Assembly (NCBI GenBank): GCA_021730635.1
Contig: JAJNNC010000001.1
Coordinates: 558,001 to 622,000 of the forward strand
DNA: 64,000 bases
Direction of reading: 5' to 3'
Origin: Catalimonadaceae bacterium JC749
GTDB taxonomy: Bacteria > Bacteroidota > Bacteroidia > Cytophagales > Cyclobacteriaceae
Positions 15,665 through 25,716 of the stretch are shown in pieces (position 1 is the first letter of the stretch; each line of letters opens with the position of its first letter). Both the position numbers and the translations under genes were made by a program. The notes under the pieces were generated by a model. That model worked only from the letters and a program-made list of their open reading frames with translations. It did no database searches and was not told the DNA's origin.

Positions 15665-17041
15665 TTAGGTCAGGCTCCAGCCCTGGCGGTATTCACGGTG
15701 TAAATACTGATTCATCTCTGGCTTATTGGTAAACGCCATTTTATTACCATCATATACCAGTGTCTCACCAGGCACGCGTAAGGCTACTACTCCTAACAGC
15801 ATTTTCTCAGTAAGCGGAGACGCATAGCTAAAGGGACAAGTAGCTTCCCCTTCACCCTTACAGGCATTGGCCCAATTCATTTCATGGTTCGTTGCAATAC
15901 GTTTCAACGTGGGTTTAGGCGCTTGGTAACTATCTGCCAGGCTCTTCGGCATGAGACGGGGGTTCGCTCCATAGGTTTCGTGCATCAGCTTTCCTTTACT
16001 TCCTACCATAATGACACCTCCGGTCGTATTTAATTTTTCTCCTTCTTCCATCTCCTCCGGGCGGGGCGGCATCAGTCCACCATCATACCAGGTAAGTGTT
16101 ACCGGTGGCATTCCTTCCCTTTCTGCAAATTCGTAGGTTACCATGGTAGCCATCGGATACGAAGCGCCGTTGATAGGTTCGGTCAGCCAGGGCGTAGAAC
16201 TTGCCGTAATCTTATGGGGATAACCTAATTTTAAAGCCCAGTTTGGATGGTCAATCAGGTGGGCTCCCATATCTCCCAAAGCACCTACCCCAAAATTGGC
16301 CCAGCCTCTCCAGGCGAAGGGATGATAAGCCGGATGATATCCTACCTGTTGTGCGGGACCAAGGTAAAGATCCCAATCCAGGGTGTTAGGCGTAGACACT
16401 TTTTCAGTAGGCGCCGGAATGCCTTGTGGCCAGATAGGACGATTGGTCCACACATGCACTTCCTGTACATCGCCAATAGCGCCATCCCATATCCACTCAT
16501 TGATTTTGCGGGCATCATCACTGGAGTGACCCTGGTTACCCATTTGCGTCACAACACCGGTTTCTTCCGCTGCCTTGGCCAGTTCACGTGCTTCTTTTAC
16601 TGTGAAGGTCAGGGGTTTTTGCACATAGACATGCTTTCCTTCCTTCATACAGTGCATGGTAATGACCGCATGCGAATGGTCAGGCGTAGCAATGACAACC
16701 CCATCAATATCGTCACCCATTTCAGAAAGCATGGTACGATAATCACGATAAAACTTAGCTTTCGGATATTCTTTTCTGAGACCTCTTTCGTTGACCAGAC
16801 CTTCATCTATATCACAAAGTGCGACAATATTCTCGCTTTTCAGATTGGCTAAATTAGCCTTTCCCATACCACATACCCCTATACCTGCTACATTGAGTTT
16901 GTCACTCGGAGCCACATAGCCTTTTCCTCCCAAAACGTATCGGGGAACGATCATAAACGAGGCCGCGGACATAGCGGCACCTTTCAAAAATTCTCTGCGT
17001 GGAAGATTGTTTTTTTTGCTGATGCTAGGTTGTTTTTTCAT
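15665..17041 (-). CDS. Gfo/Idh/MocA family oxidoreductase, Tat-exported
   Basis: The ATG at 17041 gives 458 residues with a twin-arginine signal (LPRREFLKGAAMSAASFM), so it folds with cofactor and is exported by Tat. The Rossmann start reads NVAGIGVCGMGKANL. DGVVIATPDHSHA, EGKHVYVQKPLTFT and the QGHSSDDARK region match the large Bacteroidota/Planctomycetota subfamily. The C-terminal domain is FGVGALGDMGAHLIDHPNWAL. It probably acts on sugars or glycosides in the periplasm. It lies back to back with a Sec-exported relative; a joint pathway is only inference. Confidence 0.92.
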   Translation of the reverse strand: MKKQPSISKKNNLPRREFLKGAAMSAASFMIVPRYVLGGKGYVAPSDKLNVAGIGVCGMGKANLANLKSENIVALCDIDEGLVNERGLRKEYPKAKFYRDYRTMLSEMGDDIDGVVIATPDHSHAVITMHCMKEGKHVYVQKPLTFTVKEARELAKAAEETGVVTQMGNQGHSSDDARKINEWIWDGAIGDVQEVHVWTNRPIWPQGIPAPTEKVSTPNTLDWDLYLGPAQQVGYHPAYHPFAWRGWANFGVGALGDMGAHLIDHPNWALKLGYPHKITASSTPWLTEPINGASYPMATMVTYEFAEREGMPPVTLTWYDGGLMPPRPEEMEEGEKLNTTGGVIMVGSKGKLMHETYGANPRLMPKSLADSYQAPKPTLKRIATNHEMNWANACKGEGEATCPFSYASPLTEKMLLGVVALRVPGETLVYDGNKMAFTNKPEMNQYLHREYRQGWSLT

Positions 17042-17379
17042 TGAGTTTCTATCGTTAGAAGTAAGCTGAAGAATAACTGTCAAATAAAGTTCTTAATTTA
17101 AAACAAATTCAAATGTTAGAAAACAACTCTCCGCAGTAAAACCACAAATCCGTAAAATACTTGTGCATTGCCATGCTGCTTTGTCATAGTCTCCTCAGAC
17201 TTGTAAAACACCCCTCAGACCCGGCAGATCATAAATTTTTGTGACTTATACTAGCTTTGAGGTCTACGTTCAGGCAACCAATAGCAGGGGTAATTCCGTA
17301 AAATAATATTCGATGCTAAAATGACTCACAAGTAATTTTAGACAGGCGTATAACATTTGAAGAATTCAGAATATATATT
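17042..17379. other. Divergent intergenic region
   Basis: About 340 bases between a minus-strand oxidoreductase and a plus-strand thioredoxin. It should hold both promoters. I see no clear repeat, hairpin or additional gene. Confidence 0.4.
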
Positions 17380-18168
17380 ATGGCAGAAGTAGTACATTTT
17401 GAAAAGGACGTTTTAGAACGAAGTCAGGTAGTTCCCGTCGTTGTTGATTTCTGGGCTCCCTGGTGTGGTCCGTGTCAGTTCTTAGGCCCCGTCATAGAAG
17501 AACTCGCTACCCAAGCCCACGGGCAATGGGAGCTCATCAAAGTCAATACAGACAAACACCAAGCGCTTTCGGCAAAGTATGGTATCCGGGGTATCCCAGC
17601 AGTTAAAATGTTTTACAAAGGCCAGGTTACCGCTGAGTTTACCGGTGCTTTACCCAAACACCAGATCCAAAAGTGGCTGGAAAAACATCTGCCAGATGAG
17701 AGAAAAGAGAAGCTGGCTGCCATTTATCAGCACCTCTTTACAGATCAGCATGCAGTGGCAGTACCACAGCTTGAGACACTGACCGCCTCCCATCCTGATC
17801 TGGAGGAAGCTCGCCTCCGGTTAGCCGCTGCAACGGTAGGGCAACACCCGGAACAGGCGCGCCAAATTGCCCAAACCGCACAACAACACTTAGAAATGGG
17901 TGAAGATCTATTAAGTTTAGCTGATTTAATGGAATGCCAGGAAAAAGCAAATATAAAGGTGACTGAAACCATTCAGACTGCGCAAAACGCATTGAAGCAC
18001 TTTCAATATGAGCAGGCACTAAAGGCGTTAATTGAAGCTACGTTATTGGATAAGTATTTTTGCAACGAGTTACCCCGCAGAGCCACTATCGCTTTATTCC
18101 GATTTATGGGTATTCAGCATCCGTTGACCAAAAAATACCGTCGCCGGTTTGATATGGCTTTATACTGA
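17380..18168 (+). CDS. Thioredoxin-TPR co-chaperone-like protein (CnoX/YbbN type)
   Basis: The 262-residue protein has an N-terminal thioredoxin domain with VVDFWAPWCGPCQFLGP (WCGPC at about residues 28-32) and the cis-proline loop GIRGIPAVKMF. From about residue 110 there is an all-helical region with TPR-like repeats (HPDLEEARLRLAAATV, YEQALKALIEATLLD). This architecture is that of CnoX/YbbN, which protects chaperonin clients under oxidative stress in Enterobacteria. No signal peptide, so cytoplasmic. A role in GroEL handover here is inferred from architecture alone. Confidence 0.88.
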   Translation: MAEVVHFEKDVLERSQVVPVVVDFWAPWCGPCQFLGPVIEELATQAHGQWELIKVNTDKHQALSAKYGIRGIPAVKMFYKGQVTAEFTGALPKHQIQKWLEKHLPDERKEKLAAIYQHLFTDQHAVAVPQLETLTASHPDLEEARLRLAAATVGQHPEQARQIAQTAQQHLEMGEDLLSLADLMECQEKANIKVTETIQTAQNALKHFQYEQALKALIEATLLDKYFCNELPRRATIALFRFMGIQHPLTKKYRRRFDMALY

Positions 18169-18176
18169 CCTTTCAC

Positions 18177-18707
18177 TTATAACCCAAGAATTTTAGCATT
18201 GACGAAAAAGTCAGAAGCTATGTCGATATCAACGTCCTGAGACAGAAGTTCGTCGGTAACGCTTTTCACGTGTAGGGTGAATTTATCTTTTTTAATGTAT
18301 TCTTTCAGATCCTGATCGGTAGTTTCCAGCGTAATGATTTTACCTACATTGTCAGGAATATTCTCCAGGGTAGCTACTTCAATTTCTGAAAGACCCTCGG
18401 CAGCTATCGAGATAGTGACTGATTCCAAAAAGCTGAATGTCTGGCTTTCCGGAGAAGTAATAGTAAGGTTCAGTGCGGTAAGCCTGATCTCCTCGACTAA
18501 ATCCTTCCGTGTTTCATTAACAGCAAATTCTGATGAGGAATTAGTCTCAATATCCGGGGTAAACAGATTCACAGGCAAATTCAGTCCGGTACTCTTCGAG
18601 AGGGTAACCGATGAATCGTAATCCATAGTGAACTCAGTTAATTTTTCAATATCCTTACAGGAGGTATATAAAATAACGGGAATGATCAGCAAAACAACTT
18701 TTTTCAT
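18177..18707 (-). CDS. Small lipoprotein of unknown function
   Basis: Starting at the ATG at 18707, the 176-residue protein has a lipoprotein signal (KKVVLLIIPVILYTSC). The mature part is acidic and probably beta-rich, with no domain that I recognise. Hydrophobic strand patterns (EEIRLTALNLTI, FLESVTISIAAEGLSEIEVATLENIP) recall secreted beta-sandwich proteins of Bacteroidota. It converges with the thioredoxin gene, 8 bases apart. Monocistronic. Confidence 0.75.
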   Translation of the reverse strand: MKKVVLLIIPVILYTSCKDIEKLTEFTMDYDSSVTLSKSTGLNLPVNLFTPDIETNSSSEFAVNETRKDLVEEIRLTALNLTITSPESQTFSFLESVTISIAAEGLSEIEVATLENIPDNVGKIITLETTDQDLKEYIKKDKFTLHVKSVTDELLSQDVDIDIASDFFVNAKILGL

Positions 18708-19384
18708 AATATCTGGTTTTAACAACCACAAATTGCGCTGTAAGCGTCATTACTTCAAATACAAACAATTCCTTTCCTTACTTTCGTGCCTTTTTTATCA
18801 GATTATGGGCAAGCCTTCCAGGCTACTCCAACAACATCTTAATTTTTATCCTACAGCTGCATTGATAAAAGTATAAAATACCGACAAATTGGAATATCTC
18901 AACTGAACTTTTTGACAACAAGAATTCCTGTCTTGCTGGTGAGAGAAAATCTTTTTACGTTATTTTTATAAGCAAAAACGCTCAGGGGTAATACCAGGAA
19001 ACCTTACAACACCTATTATAAAATAATATTTTACACTGAAGCTTTCACTCAAAAGGAAAGGAATCAGGTAAGATTGCATCTGGTTTTAACATAAAATTCT
19101 GCGCTTTAGAATAAGTCTGAACACGAGGCAGAAATCTTACTTCCAAGCAAAATAGCAGCGATTTCATGAGGATCTGTTAAATACAGCGGTTGAAGATTGT
19201 TGAAAATTAACAGACAAGGACCATTTATTAATAAACCGAAAACGATTATTTATGCCTTAGTGCATACTTTTCCTTGCTAAAGTAACATATATAGTACGTG
19301 ATAAATCTTCCAAATAAAAAAGATAAAAGTTAAAAAATATTACTTACTTGATTAGGCATTGTTTAGCATTTCAATATTAGGATC
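18708..19384. other. AT-rich divergent intergenic region
   Basis: About 680 bases between a minus-strand lipoprotein gene and the plus-strand permease. No frame with a recognisable product was found. It should contain both promoters; the sequence directly before the permease (TTAGGATC) could be its ribosome-binding region. Confidence 0.4.
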
Positions 19385-21847
19385 ATGTGGAGGAATCATC
19401 TGGTCATTGCTCTCAGGAATTTATACAAGAGAAGATTTTACACTTCCATTAATATGTTTGGCCTTACCCTGGGATTAGCCTGCTGCGCATTGGTGATTCT
19501 TTTTGTTCGTCATGAATTACGTTATGACACATTTCACCCCAGGCACCAGGATATTTACCGCTTAATATATGAATATAGTTCTCAAGCCTATACGGTTACC
19601 GGATTCTTAAACTGGTGGGATACTTCACCGCAAGATCAGCTTATCAAACCTGAGGCTTTCAGGCAAATCCCGGAAGTAGAAGAAGTAGCTCAATTCAATG
19701 TCACCTACGGCGAAACGATGGGTGATCATCCTATATTTGTGGAAATTGAGAAGCCAGGAGATATGCCCGAACGCTTTTCGGAAAAGCAAGTCCTGATCAC
19801 TAACACTGGTAGAGAACTTTTCCATATTTTTGGATGGAAGTTTTTGGAAGGCAACCCGCTTGAAGCCTGTTCGGAATTTTACACAGCCATCCTGACAGAA
19901 GAAACAGCCAGAAAATATTATGGTAAAAACTGGCCGGAGAAGATCCGGCTTGAAAAAACGATTTACTGGGAAGAGCAGGCATACCGGATTACCGGTGTTA
20001 TAGAAGATATACCTGCTCATGCCCACTATGATTTTGATCTTATCTTATACAAACCTACGATTCCAAGTTGGTGCGCCTACACTTATCTCTTATTGCATCC
20101 TGATGCTGAGACCCAGGCGGTAAATAACAAAATTAATGAAGTATTAATTGACCTGGAACCTACCATTGCGGATAATCCACTTCAGGAAACCAGCTATTTG
20201 CAGCCACTGAAAGATATTCATTTAAACTCAAACTATCTGTATGAGCTAAAACCACCTGGAGACATCAGATACTTATATGTTTTTTCTATCATAGGCCTTA
20301 TTATCCTGCTTATTACCTGCACAAATTATATCAACCTTTCGGTAGCTATGTATGCAGGGCGACACCAGGAAATCGGGATGCGTAAGGTGCTGGGAGCCCA
20401 TAAGAAAAATATCCTGGGACAGTTTCTTACGGAAGCTATACTGTTGACCTTACTTTGTTTGCCATTAGCACTCATCTTATTACAATGTATTCTTCCTGTC
20501 TTTAACCAGTTAATGAACCTAAAGCTGAAGAATGATTTTCTTACCAGCCTTTCCATGTTTGGTTTATTAACTGCCACTGCGTTCGGAGTGGGTGTCTTGT
20601 CGGGCCTATATCCCGCCTGGATTCTAGCTCGCAAACAGGTAGTGCGCCTTTTTAAAGAAGGGATCAGCCGGCGGGGCGAAGGCCTGCTGGTACAGCGCGG
20701 GCTCATTATTTTTCAGTTTACTTTGCTCATTTCCCTCAGCAGCGCTACATTTTTCATCAATCAGCAGCTTCGCTATATCAACAATAAAGACGTAGGTTTT
20801 AACAAAGATGGTGTCATCTCTTTTAATCCTGTTAGCATTGAGAATTTCCACCGTATTAAAAATAAGTTACAGTCCTATCCTCAGATCAAAGCCATAGGCG
20901 CCGGTATACTACCAGGCATGCGTGCAAGCAGCCAGGTAACCTATCAGTTGGAAGGCTCTGCGGATCGCTTTATTGATGGAAGTCTTTGGCATATGGATTA
21001 TGGAACCGTGCGTGCCCTGGGGCTTCATTCTGACCTTTTGACCCAAATTGAAGAAGAAAAAAGGGATTTCAATGAGATTTTACTTATTAATGAAGCAGCC
21101 GCTAAAGTCCTGAGCACGGTAGCAGGCGTGAGCAAAGAAGAGCTCATTGGGATGACAGTGAATACCAATTTGGAGTATGAAAGCGAATCCGGCGAGGGAT
21201 ATGGAGACAGATATACAATCAGTGGATTTGTAAAAGATGTACACTTACACTCACTCAAACAAAAAATTAATCCTTTATTTATCAGAATTACCAAAGAACC
21301 TGACTGGCTTTATCATGCTATCCTAAAAATTGAAACCAAGCATTTGAGTGAAACTACCCGACTCATTGAAAAAGTATACTATGAAGAAGTAGACGGACTT
21401 CCCTTTGAGATTCATTTTCTAGAAGACCAATTACGAAAGCTGTATGAGCAGGAGCAACGGGTCAGCAACCTCACTACCTATCTAAGCATCGTAGCTGTGG
21501 TATTAGCCATTTTAGGTCTTATCGGACTGACTGCGTACCTGACCAAGTTACGTATCAAAGAAATTGGAATTCGGAAAGTAATGGGAGCTTCTATAGGGCA
21601 GATACTTCTCCTGCTTAATCGAGAATTTATTCTTTTGGTGATAGTATCAACTGTCATCGCTGCCCCCATAGCCTATCTGGCCATCAACGAATGGCTTGCT
21701 GATTTTGCTTATCGTATTACTATCAACGTAATCATCTTCATCTTCATTGGCTTTATTGCGTTTTTAGTATCAGTCACGGTAGTAACTATTCAATCTATCA
21801 AAGCGGCTAAAGCCAATCCAGTTCAGACACTGCACAGAGATGCCTAG
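19385..21847 (+). CDS. MacB/FtsX-like ABC transporter permease
   Basis: The 820-residue protein has two MacB-type halves. Each starts with a transmembrane helix (residues about 20-42 and 430-450), then a periplasmic core, then an FtsX domain of three helices (about 290-405 and 690-810). Coupling loops read IGMRKVLGAHKKN and IGIRKVMGASIGQ. There is no ATPase domain and no ATPase gene next to it, and unlike the 2.3-5.0 kb permease it lacks the N-terminal prefix domain. Bacteroidota carry many such orphan permeases, which probably share ATPases. Substrate unknown. Confidence 0.92.
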   Translation: MWRNHLVIALRNLYKRRFYTSINMFGLTLGLACCALVILFVRHELRYDTFHPRHQDIYRLIYEYSSQAYTVTGFLNWWDTSPQDQLIKPEAFRQIPEVEEVAQFNVTYGETMGDHPIFVEIEKPGDMPERFSEKQVLITNTGRELFHIFGWKFLEGNPLEACSEFYTAILTEETARKYYGKNWPEKIRLEKTIYWEEQAYRITGVIEDIPAHAHYDFDLILYKPTIPSWCAYTYLLLHPDAETQAVNNKINEVLIDLEPTIADNPLQETSYLQPLKDIHLNSNYLYELKPPGDIRYLYVFSIIGLIILLITCTNYINLSVAMYAGRHQEIGMRKVLGAHKKNILGQFLTEAILLTLLCLPLALILLQCILPVFNQLMNLKLKNDFLTSLSMFGLLTATAFGVGVLSGLYPAWILARKQVVRLFKEGISRRGEGLLVQRGLIIFQFTLLISLSSATFFINQQLRYINNKDVGFNKDGVISFNPVSIENFHRIKNKLQSYPQIKAIGAGILPGMRASSQVTYQLEGSADRFIDGSLWHMDYGTVRALGLHSDLLTQIEEEKRDFNEILLINEAAAKVLSTVAGVSKEELIGMTVNTNLEYESESGEGYGDRYTISGFVKDVHLHSLKQKINPLFIRITKEPDWLYHAILKIETKHLSETTRLIEKVYYEEVDGLPFEIHFLEDQLRKLYEQEQRVSNLTTYLSIVAVVLAILGLIGLTAYLTKLRIKEIGIRKVMGASIGQILLLLNREFILLVIVSTVIAAPIAYLAINEWLADFAYRITINVIIFIFIGFIAFLVSVTVVTIQSIKAAKANPVQTLHRDA

Positions 21848-22375
21848 AATTTTCTTTTTAAAGTTATTTGATCCCTGAATGTTATACGCCCCACAACCTT
21901 ATACCGTTATGTATCCGATATATTCCTCAGGAAAGGAAATTATTCTACAATCAGACTACAACACAAAGAGAGGTATAGATGGTAAAATCAAATTTTATTT
22001 ATTTTCAATTTTGCAGAATAAAAGTTTGCTTTTTAAGCCGTATTTAATATTATTGCACATAACAAAACAAAACAACTAGAATTTTATTTTATTACCAAGT
22101 TGAAGTCATATTAATGACAAAATAAAAAAATAGAAAAAGTAACTTATTGCATAAAGTTTGATTGTTTCCATATAAACTCAGGACAATAGCTTAAAAAGCC
22201 ATTGATAATTTTATCCAGTTTTTACTGGAAATGATTTTATTTTTCACTACTCATAAAGAATATAATTTTTTTTGAATAATTATTAAAAATATATCAATCT
22301 TTTAAATTAATTTTACGTTTATATTAAAGAACAATTAATTTTTTAAACTCGAAAAAACAGAAAAACAAATTAAGA
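21848..22375. other. AT-rich intergenic region
   Basis: About 530 bases, very AT-rich in its second half. A 66-codon plus-strand frame (21879-22079) has no recognisable features. This region probably holds the promoter of the following stress-type protein. Confidence 0.4.
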
Positions 22376-22834
22376 ATGGACAAGAAAAAAGATACGGTAA
22401 GCCTGTTAAATAGCTTACTTAAAAAGAATTGCGACGCGAAAAGGGGATATCACAAAGCTGCCGAAGAAATTGATCAGCCTGCTCTCAAAGGATGGCTGAT
22501 GAGTTTAGCAGAGCAGAGAGAGAATTTTAAAAAATCAATCAGAGAAGAGATTCGTATCCTGGGGGGAGAACCTCTTGTTTTTCAACAGGTAAAAGGTAAG
22601 GTTCAGCAAGCTTTCATTAAGCCTGAATTACTTTATTTGCTCAATAACGTAGAATCTACGCTGGAGTCCTGTCTGCGATACGAGTTGAAAACATTAGCCA
22701 AATACGAGAATTTAATCAATAAAAATACTGTGGCTCCTTCCACCCAGCATCTGATTATTGGTCAGCAGGAAAATATTAAACTGGCTCTATCAGACTTAGA
22801 AGTCAGGATGACGGAGTCAGCCTATAGTTTATGA
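22376..22834 (+). CDS. DUF2383 / PA2169-type four-helix-bundle protein
   Basis: The 152-residue soluble protein is almost all helical, with the ferritin-like spacing of the DUF2383 family: LLNSLLKKNCDAKRGYHKAAEEI, LMSLAEQRENFKKSIREEI, then a late pair ESCLRYELKTLAKYENLI and HLIIGQQENIKLALSDLE. Relatives are linked to stress and stationary phase in other bacteria, but their biochemical role is unsettled. The gene is monocistronic and ends in a strong hairpin terminator. Confidence 0.82.
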   Translation: MDKKKDTVSLLNSLLKKNCDAKRGYHKAAEEIDQPALKGWLMSLAEQRENFKKSIREEIRILGGEPLVFQQVKGKVQQAFIKPELLYLLNNVESTLESCLRYELKTLAKYENLINKNTVAPSTQHLIIGQQENIKLALSDLEVRMTESAYSL

Positions 22835-22859
22835 GGTTTGTGCAATCAATATAAAGATT

Positions 22860-22892
22860 AAGCCGGTCGCATATGCTACCGGCTTTTTTTTT
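22860..22892 (+). terminator. Rho-independent terminator
   Basis: Stem AAGCCGGT (22860-22867) and ACCGGCTT (22878-22885), with a self-complementary GCATATGC loop, followed by a run of T's. Confidence 0.9.
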
Positions 22893-22975
22893 GAGTGCTT
22901 CTCCCTTACTACAATATTATTATAGAGCTGTGTACTTTCAGCCGAACAACCTATAGCAGATTCAGTTTATTACAC

Positions 22976-23344
22976 ATGAATCTTATAGGTAACATTCTTT
23001 GGATCATCTTAGGTGGATTTGTTATTGCCCTGGAATACGCAGTAGCAGGTTTGCTCATGTGCATTACTATTATTGGAATTCCCTTTGGCATTCAGTCGTT
23101 TAAACTTGCCATTGCTAGTCTTTTTCCTTTCGGCAAGGAAGTGAAGCATTTACCTAACGCCGGCTCAGGTATATCTACGCTGCTAAACGTAATCTGGATT
23201 CTGTTAGGGGGTATATGGATCACACTCACACACCTGGTACTTGGCATAGGCCTGTGCTTAACCCTCATTGGCATCCCCTTTGGACTACAGCATTTCAAAC
23301 TGATGAAGCTTAGTTTTACACCTTTCGGCTATGCGTTGGATTAA
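22976..23344 (+). CDS. YccF-domain inner-membrane protein
   Basis: From the ATG at 22976 the protein has 122 residues and two copies of the YccF unit: NILWIILGGFVIALEYAVAGLLMCITIIGIPFG and NVIWILLGGIWITLTHLVLGIGLCLTLIGIPFG, each ending in a QxFKL motif. Four transmembrane segments are predicted by eye. The ORF extends upstream to 22895 but those codons look non-coding. The family's function is unknown. Confidence 0.9.
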   Translation: MNLIGNILWIILGGFVIALEYAVAGLLMCITIIGIPFGIQSFKLAIASLFPFGKEVKHLPNAGSGISTLLNVIWILLGGIWITLTHLVLGIGLCLTLIGIPFGLQHFKLMKLSFTPFGYALD

Positions 23345-23389
23345 AGGAGAAAAGCTAACGGTCTCAAATATCCAACTTATCACAAATGG

Positions 23390-24364
23390 TTAATGCACAT
23401 GTACTCCTAACTCCTTCCAGGCTAAAGCACTAGCCCCTAATACCGCCGCGTTTTTATCTTCCAGTGCAGAAGGAAAGATTTTAACCTTATTCCTGAAGAC
23501 CTGAAACATATACTTTTCCATATATTCCTTGGTAGGTTTAAAAATCAGATCTCCTGCTTTTGCTAGACCTCCCAATAAAAATATGGCTTCCGGACTAAAA
23601 ATAGCTACCATGTCTGACAGCTTTTGTCCCAACAGGCGGCTGGTTTCATCGAAAGCAGCACATGCAATCGGATCTCCTTTCAGGGCAAGATCTGTGATCA
23701 TAGCAGCTGTTAATGCATTAAAGCTCACATCGCGCAATGGACTTTCTTCTGTCATTTCTGCCAACAGGCTAAAAATTGTCCTTTTAATACCTGTCGCTGA
23801 CACATAAGATTCCAGGCATCCCTTACGACCCAAACCACAGGTTCGCCCTTCAGGCTTATGGAGGATATGGCCCATTTCACCAGCAAACCCATCATTTCCG
23901 TAAATGAGATCACCATTGGCCACAAAACCACTTCCCAAACCAGTACCCAAGGTAATCATAATAAAGTTTTTCATTCCTCTGGCTCCTCCGTAAATCATCT
24001 CTCCGATAGCTGCTGCATTAGCATCATTGGTAAGAACCATCGGAACATTATAATACAACTTAAAAAGTTTAACCAGTGGTACAATCCCTCTGAATGTTAG
24101 ATTAGGGGCATACTCAATAGTACCCGTGAAATAGTTTCCGTTGGGAGCTCCGATCCCTACTCCTACAATTTGGAGTTCTTCATTGATTTGCCTTCTTAGA
24201 ATCTCAACCTCTTCATGCAAATATTTCAAAAAAGCATCTATGTCACCTGGCGGCGTTTTAACAGTTGAAATAGATGTCTCACCATAGAGATAACCGTCCT
24301 GATCTACAAATCCGAATTTTGTGTTGGTGCCCCCAATATCAATACCTAATGCTACATTCTTCAT
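23390..24364 (-). CDS. ROK family sugar kinase (glucokinase-like)
   Basis: The ATG at 24364 gives 324 residues. The phosphate-1 motif is GIDIGGTNTKFG, the catalytic aspartate is in LTNDANAAAIGE, and the ROK zinc-type segment is EGRTCGLGRKGCLESYVSATG. The family's first cysteine of the CxCGxxGC ligand set is reduced to one C before GLG, which may alter metal binding. MILTGTGLG-like FIMITLGTGLGSGF is the nucleotide region. It probably phosphorylates glucose or a related hexose with ATP; specificity cannot be read. The neighbouring lipoprotein gene lies 67 bases upstream on the same strand. Confidence 0.88.
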   Translation of the reverse strand: MKNVALGIDIGGTNTKFGFVDQDGYLYGETSISTVKTPPGDIDAFLKYLHEEVEILRRQINEELQIVGVGIGAPNGNYFTGTIEYAPNLTFRGIVPLVKLFKLYYNVPMVLTNDANAAAIGEMIYGGARGMKNFIMITLGTGLGSGFVANGDLIYGNDGFAGEMGHILHKPEGRTCGLGRKGCLESYVSATGIKRTIFSLLAEMTEESPLRDVSFNALTAAMITDLALKGDPIACAAFDETSRLLGQKLSDMVAIFSPEAIFLLGGLAKAGDLIFKPTKEYMEKYMFQVFRNKVKIFPSALEDKNAAVLGASALAWKELGVHVH

Positions 24365-24431
24365 GATCACATTTTTTAATTAGAGTGTTTGGTTTAATTT
24401 ATAGTAATAATATAATGAATTTCTGCTCGAT

Positions 24432-25508
24432 TTAATTTTCTGCTGCTACAGACGGGTTGTCCGGTTTAAGTACCAACCGTAGCAGATACATATCTGCTGT
24501 AATATAGAGGACAGCTTCATCGTTGCCAAAAGTACAGTTGGCAGTGGCTTCTCCGGTTTTGATAGTACCCAAAAGCTTACCTGATGGATTGAAAACCCAT
24601 ACGCCTCCCGGCCCAGTAGCAAAAATATATCCTTCACTGTGCACTGCCATGCCATCGGGTAGCCCTTTTTCCTGTTTTGCCTGATCCGTAGCGTCATAAA
24701 ATACGCGCCCGTTTTCAATATGGCCATCATCTTTTACGTCATAAGCCATCCAGATAGCCTTTCCTGGATCAGAATTGGCTACATATAAAGTTTTCCCATC
24801 CGGTGAAAAAGCGATTCCGTTAGGTCGGGATAGCTCTTTTGTAAGCAGAGTAAGCGTACTATCTTCAATACTAAAACGATAAACGCCCTGAAAATCCAGC
24901 TCCTTTCCAGGGCTCTCCTCAGACTGACCCGGCAAGCCATAGGGAGGATCTGTGAAATATAAGCTGCCATCACTGAGAAATACCAGATCGTTGGGGCTGT
25001 TTAATTTCTTACCTTCATATTCATCTACCAGGGTTACATACGTAGGGGATGGTTCAGCCAAAGGAGCCTCCATACGAGCGATACGCCGGTCGCCATGTTG
25101 GCAAAGCACTAAACGCCCTTCCCTATCCAGCACCAATCCGTTAGAACCAGGCTCGGAGCTTTCAGAAGTTTCTCCTGTGAAGCCTGAAGGTTTCAAATAC
25201 AAAGAAATGCTGTCTCCTTCGTGCCACTTGAAAATGCTGTTGTTAGGAATATCAGAAAATAACAGATAATCTCCCTGGGGAACCCAAACCGGGCCTTCTG
25301 TCCATTCAAAACCTTCTGCCAAAATCTCCAGTCTTGCAGCAGAATCCAACACTCTGTCCAACTCAGGATCTAGCCGCTCAATAAATCCCAACGTATCATA
25401 AGAGGGAGATTGGCTCTGAACTGTGCTATCCTGTTCAGCCGAATCACCGGGGGAGCCACAGCAGGATAAACCAATCACGAACAAAAAGGCAGGCAGGTAT
25501 TTGATCAT
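24432..25508 (-). CDS. SMP-30/gluconolactonase-like lipoprotein
   Basis: The 358-residue protein has a lipoprotein signal (IKYLPAFLFVIGLSCC) and then the six-bladed propeller of the SMP-30/gluconolactonase/LRE family. Key stretches are LAEGFEWTEGPVWVP, SPNDLVFLSDGSLYFTDPPYG, SRPNGIAFSPDGKTLYVANSDP and LPDGMAVHSEGYIFATGPGG. These hold the Glu, Asn and Asp residues that bind the divalent metal in gluconolactonases. It may hydrolyse sugar lactones in the periplasm. The sugar kinase downstream on the same strand would fit a sugar role, but co-transcription is not shown. Confidence 0.9.
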   Translation of the reverse strand: MIKYLPAFLFVIGLSCCGSPGDSAEQDSTVQSQSPSYDTLGFIERLDPELDRVLDSAARLEILAEGFEWTEGPVWVPQGDYLLFSDIPNNSIFKWHEGDSISLYLKPSGFTGETSESSEPGSNGLVLDREGRLVLCQHGDRRIARMEAPLAEPSPTYVTLVDEYEGKKLNSPNDLVFLSDGSLYFTDPPYGLPGQSEESPGKELDFQGVYRFSIEDSTLTLLTKELSRPNGIAFSPDGKTLYVANSDPGKAIWMAYDVKDDGHIENGRVFYDATDQAKQEKGLPDGMAVHSEGYIFATGPGGVWVFNPSGKLLGTIKTGEATANCTFGNDEAVLYITADMYLLRLVLKPDNPSVAAEN

Positions 25509-25716
25509 GGTAGTTTTAAGGTTTTTACAGTAAATCTACACTTTGCCAACATGTATCCAAAATTACCTACTCAAATTTTCACTTTTCAATCATCATACGA
25601 TGAGCATTGACACAATATAAGTCCTGCTACCAATTATGCTTTTCTGATAAAACTTTGTGAACACATTGGTCATCAGGTAGTTAAAATTAGGAGAGAAATA
25701 TTTAACCCCGGAAGTT

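Noticed and set aside
16247-16852. 201-codon plus-strand frame
   Set aside because: Mirror frame of the Tat-exported oxidoreductase.
21879-22079. 66-codon plus-strand frame
   Set aside because: AT-rich, no family and no start context. It could be a small gene, but nothing supports it.
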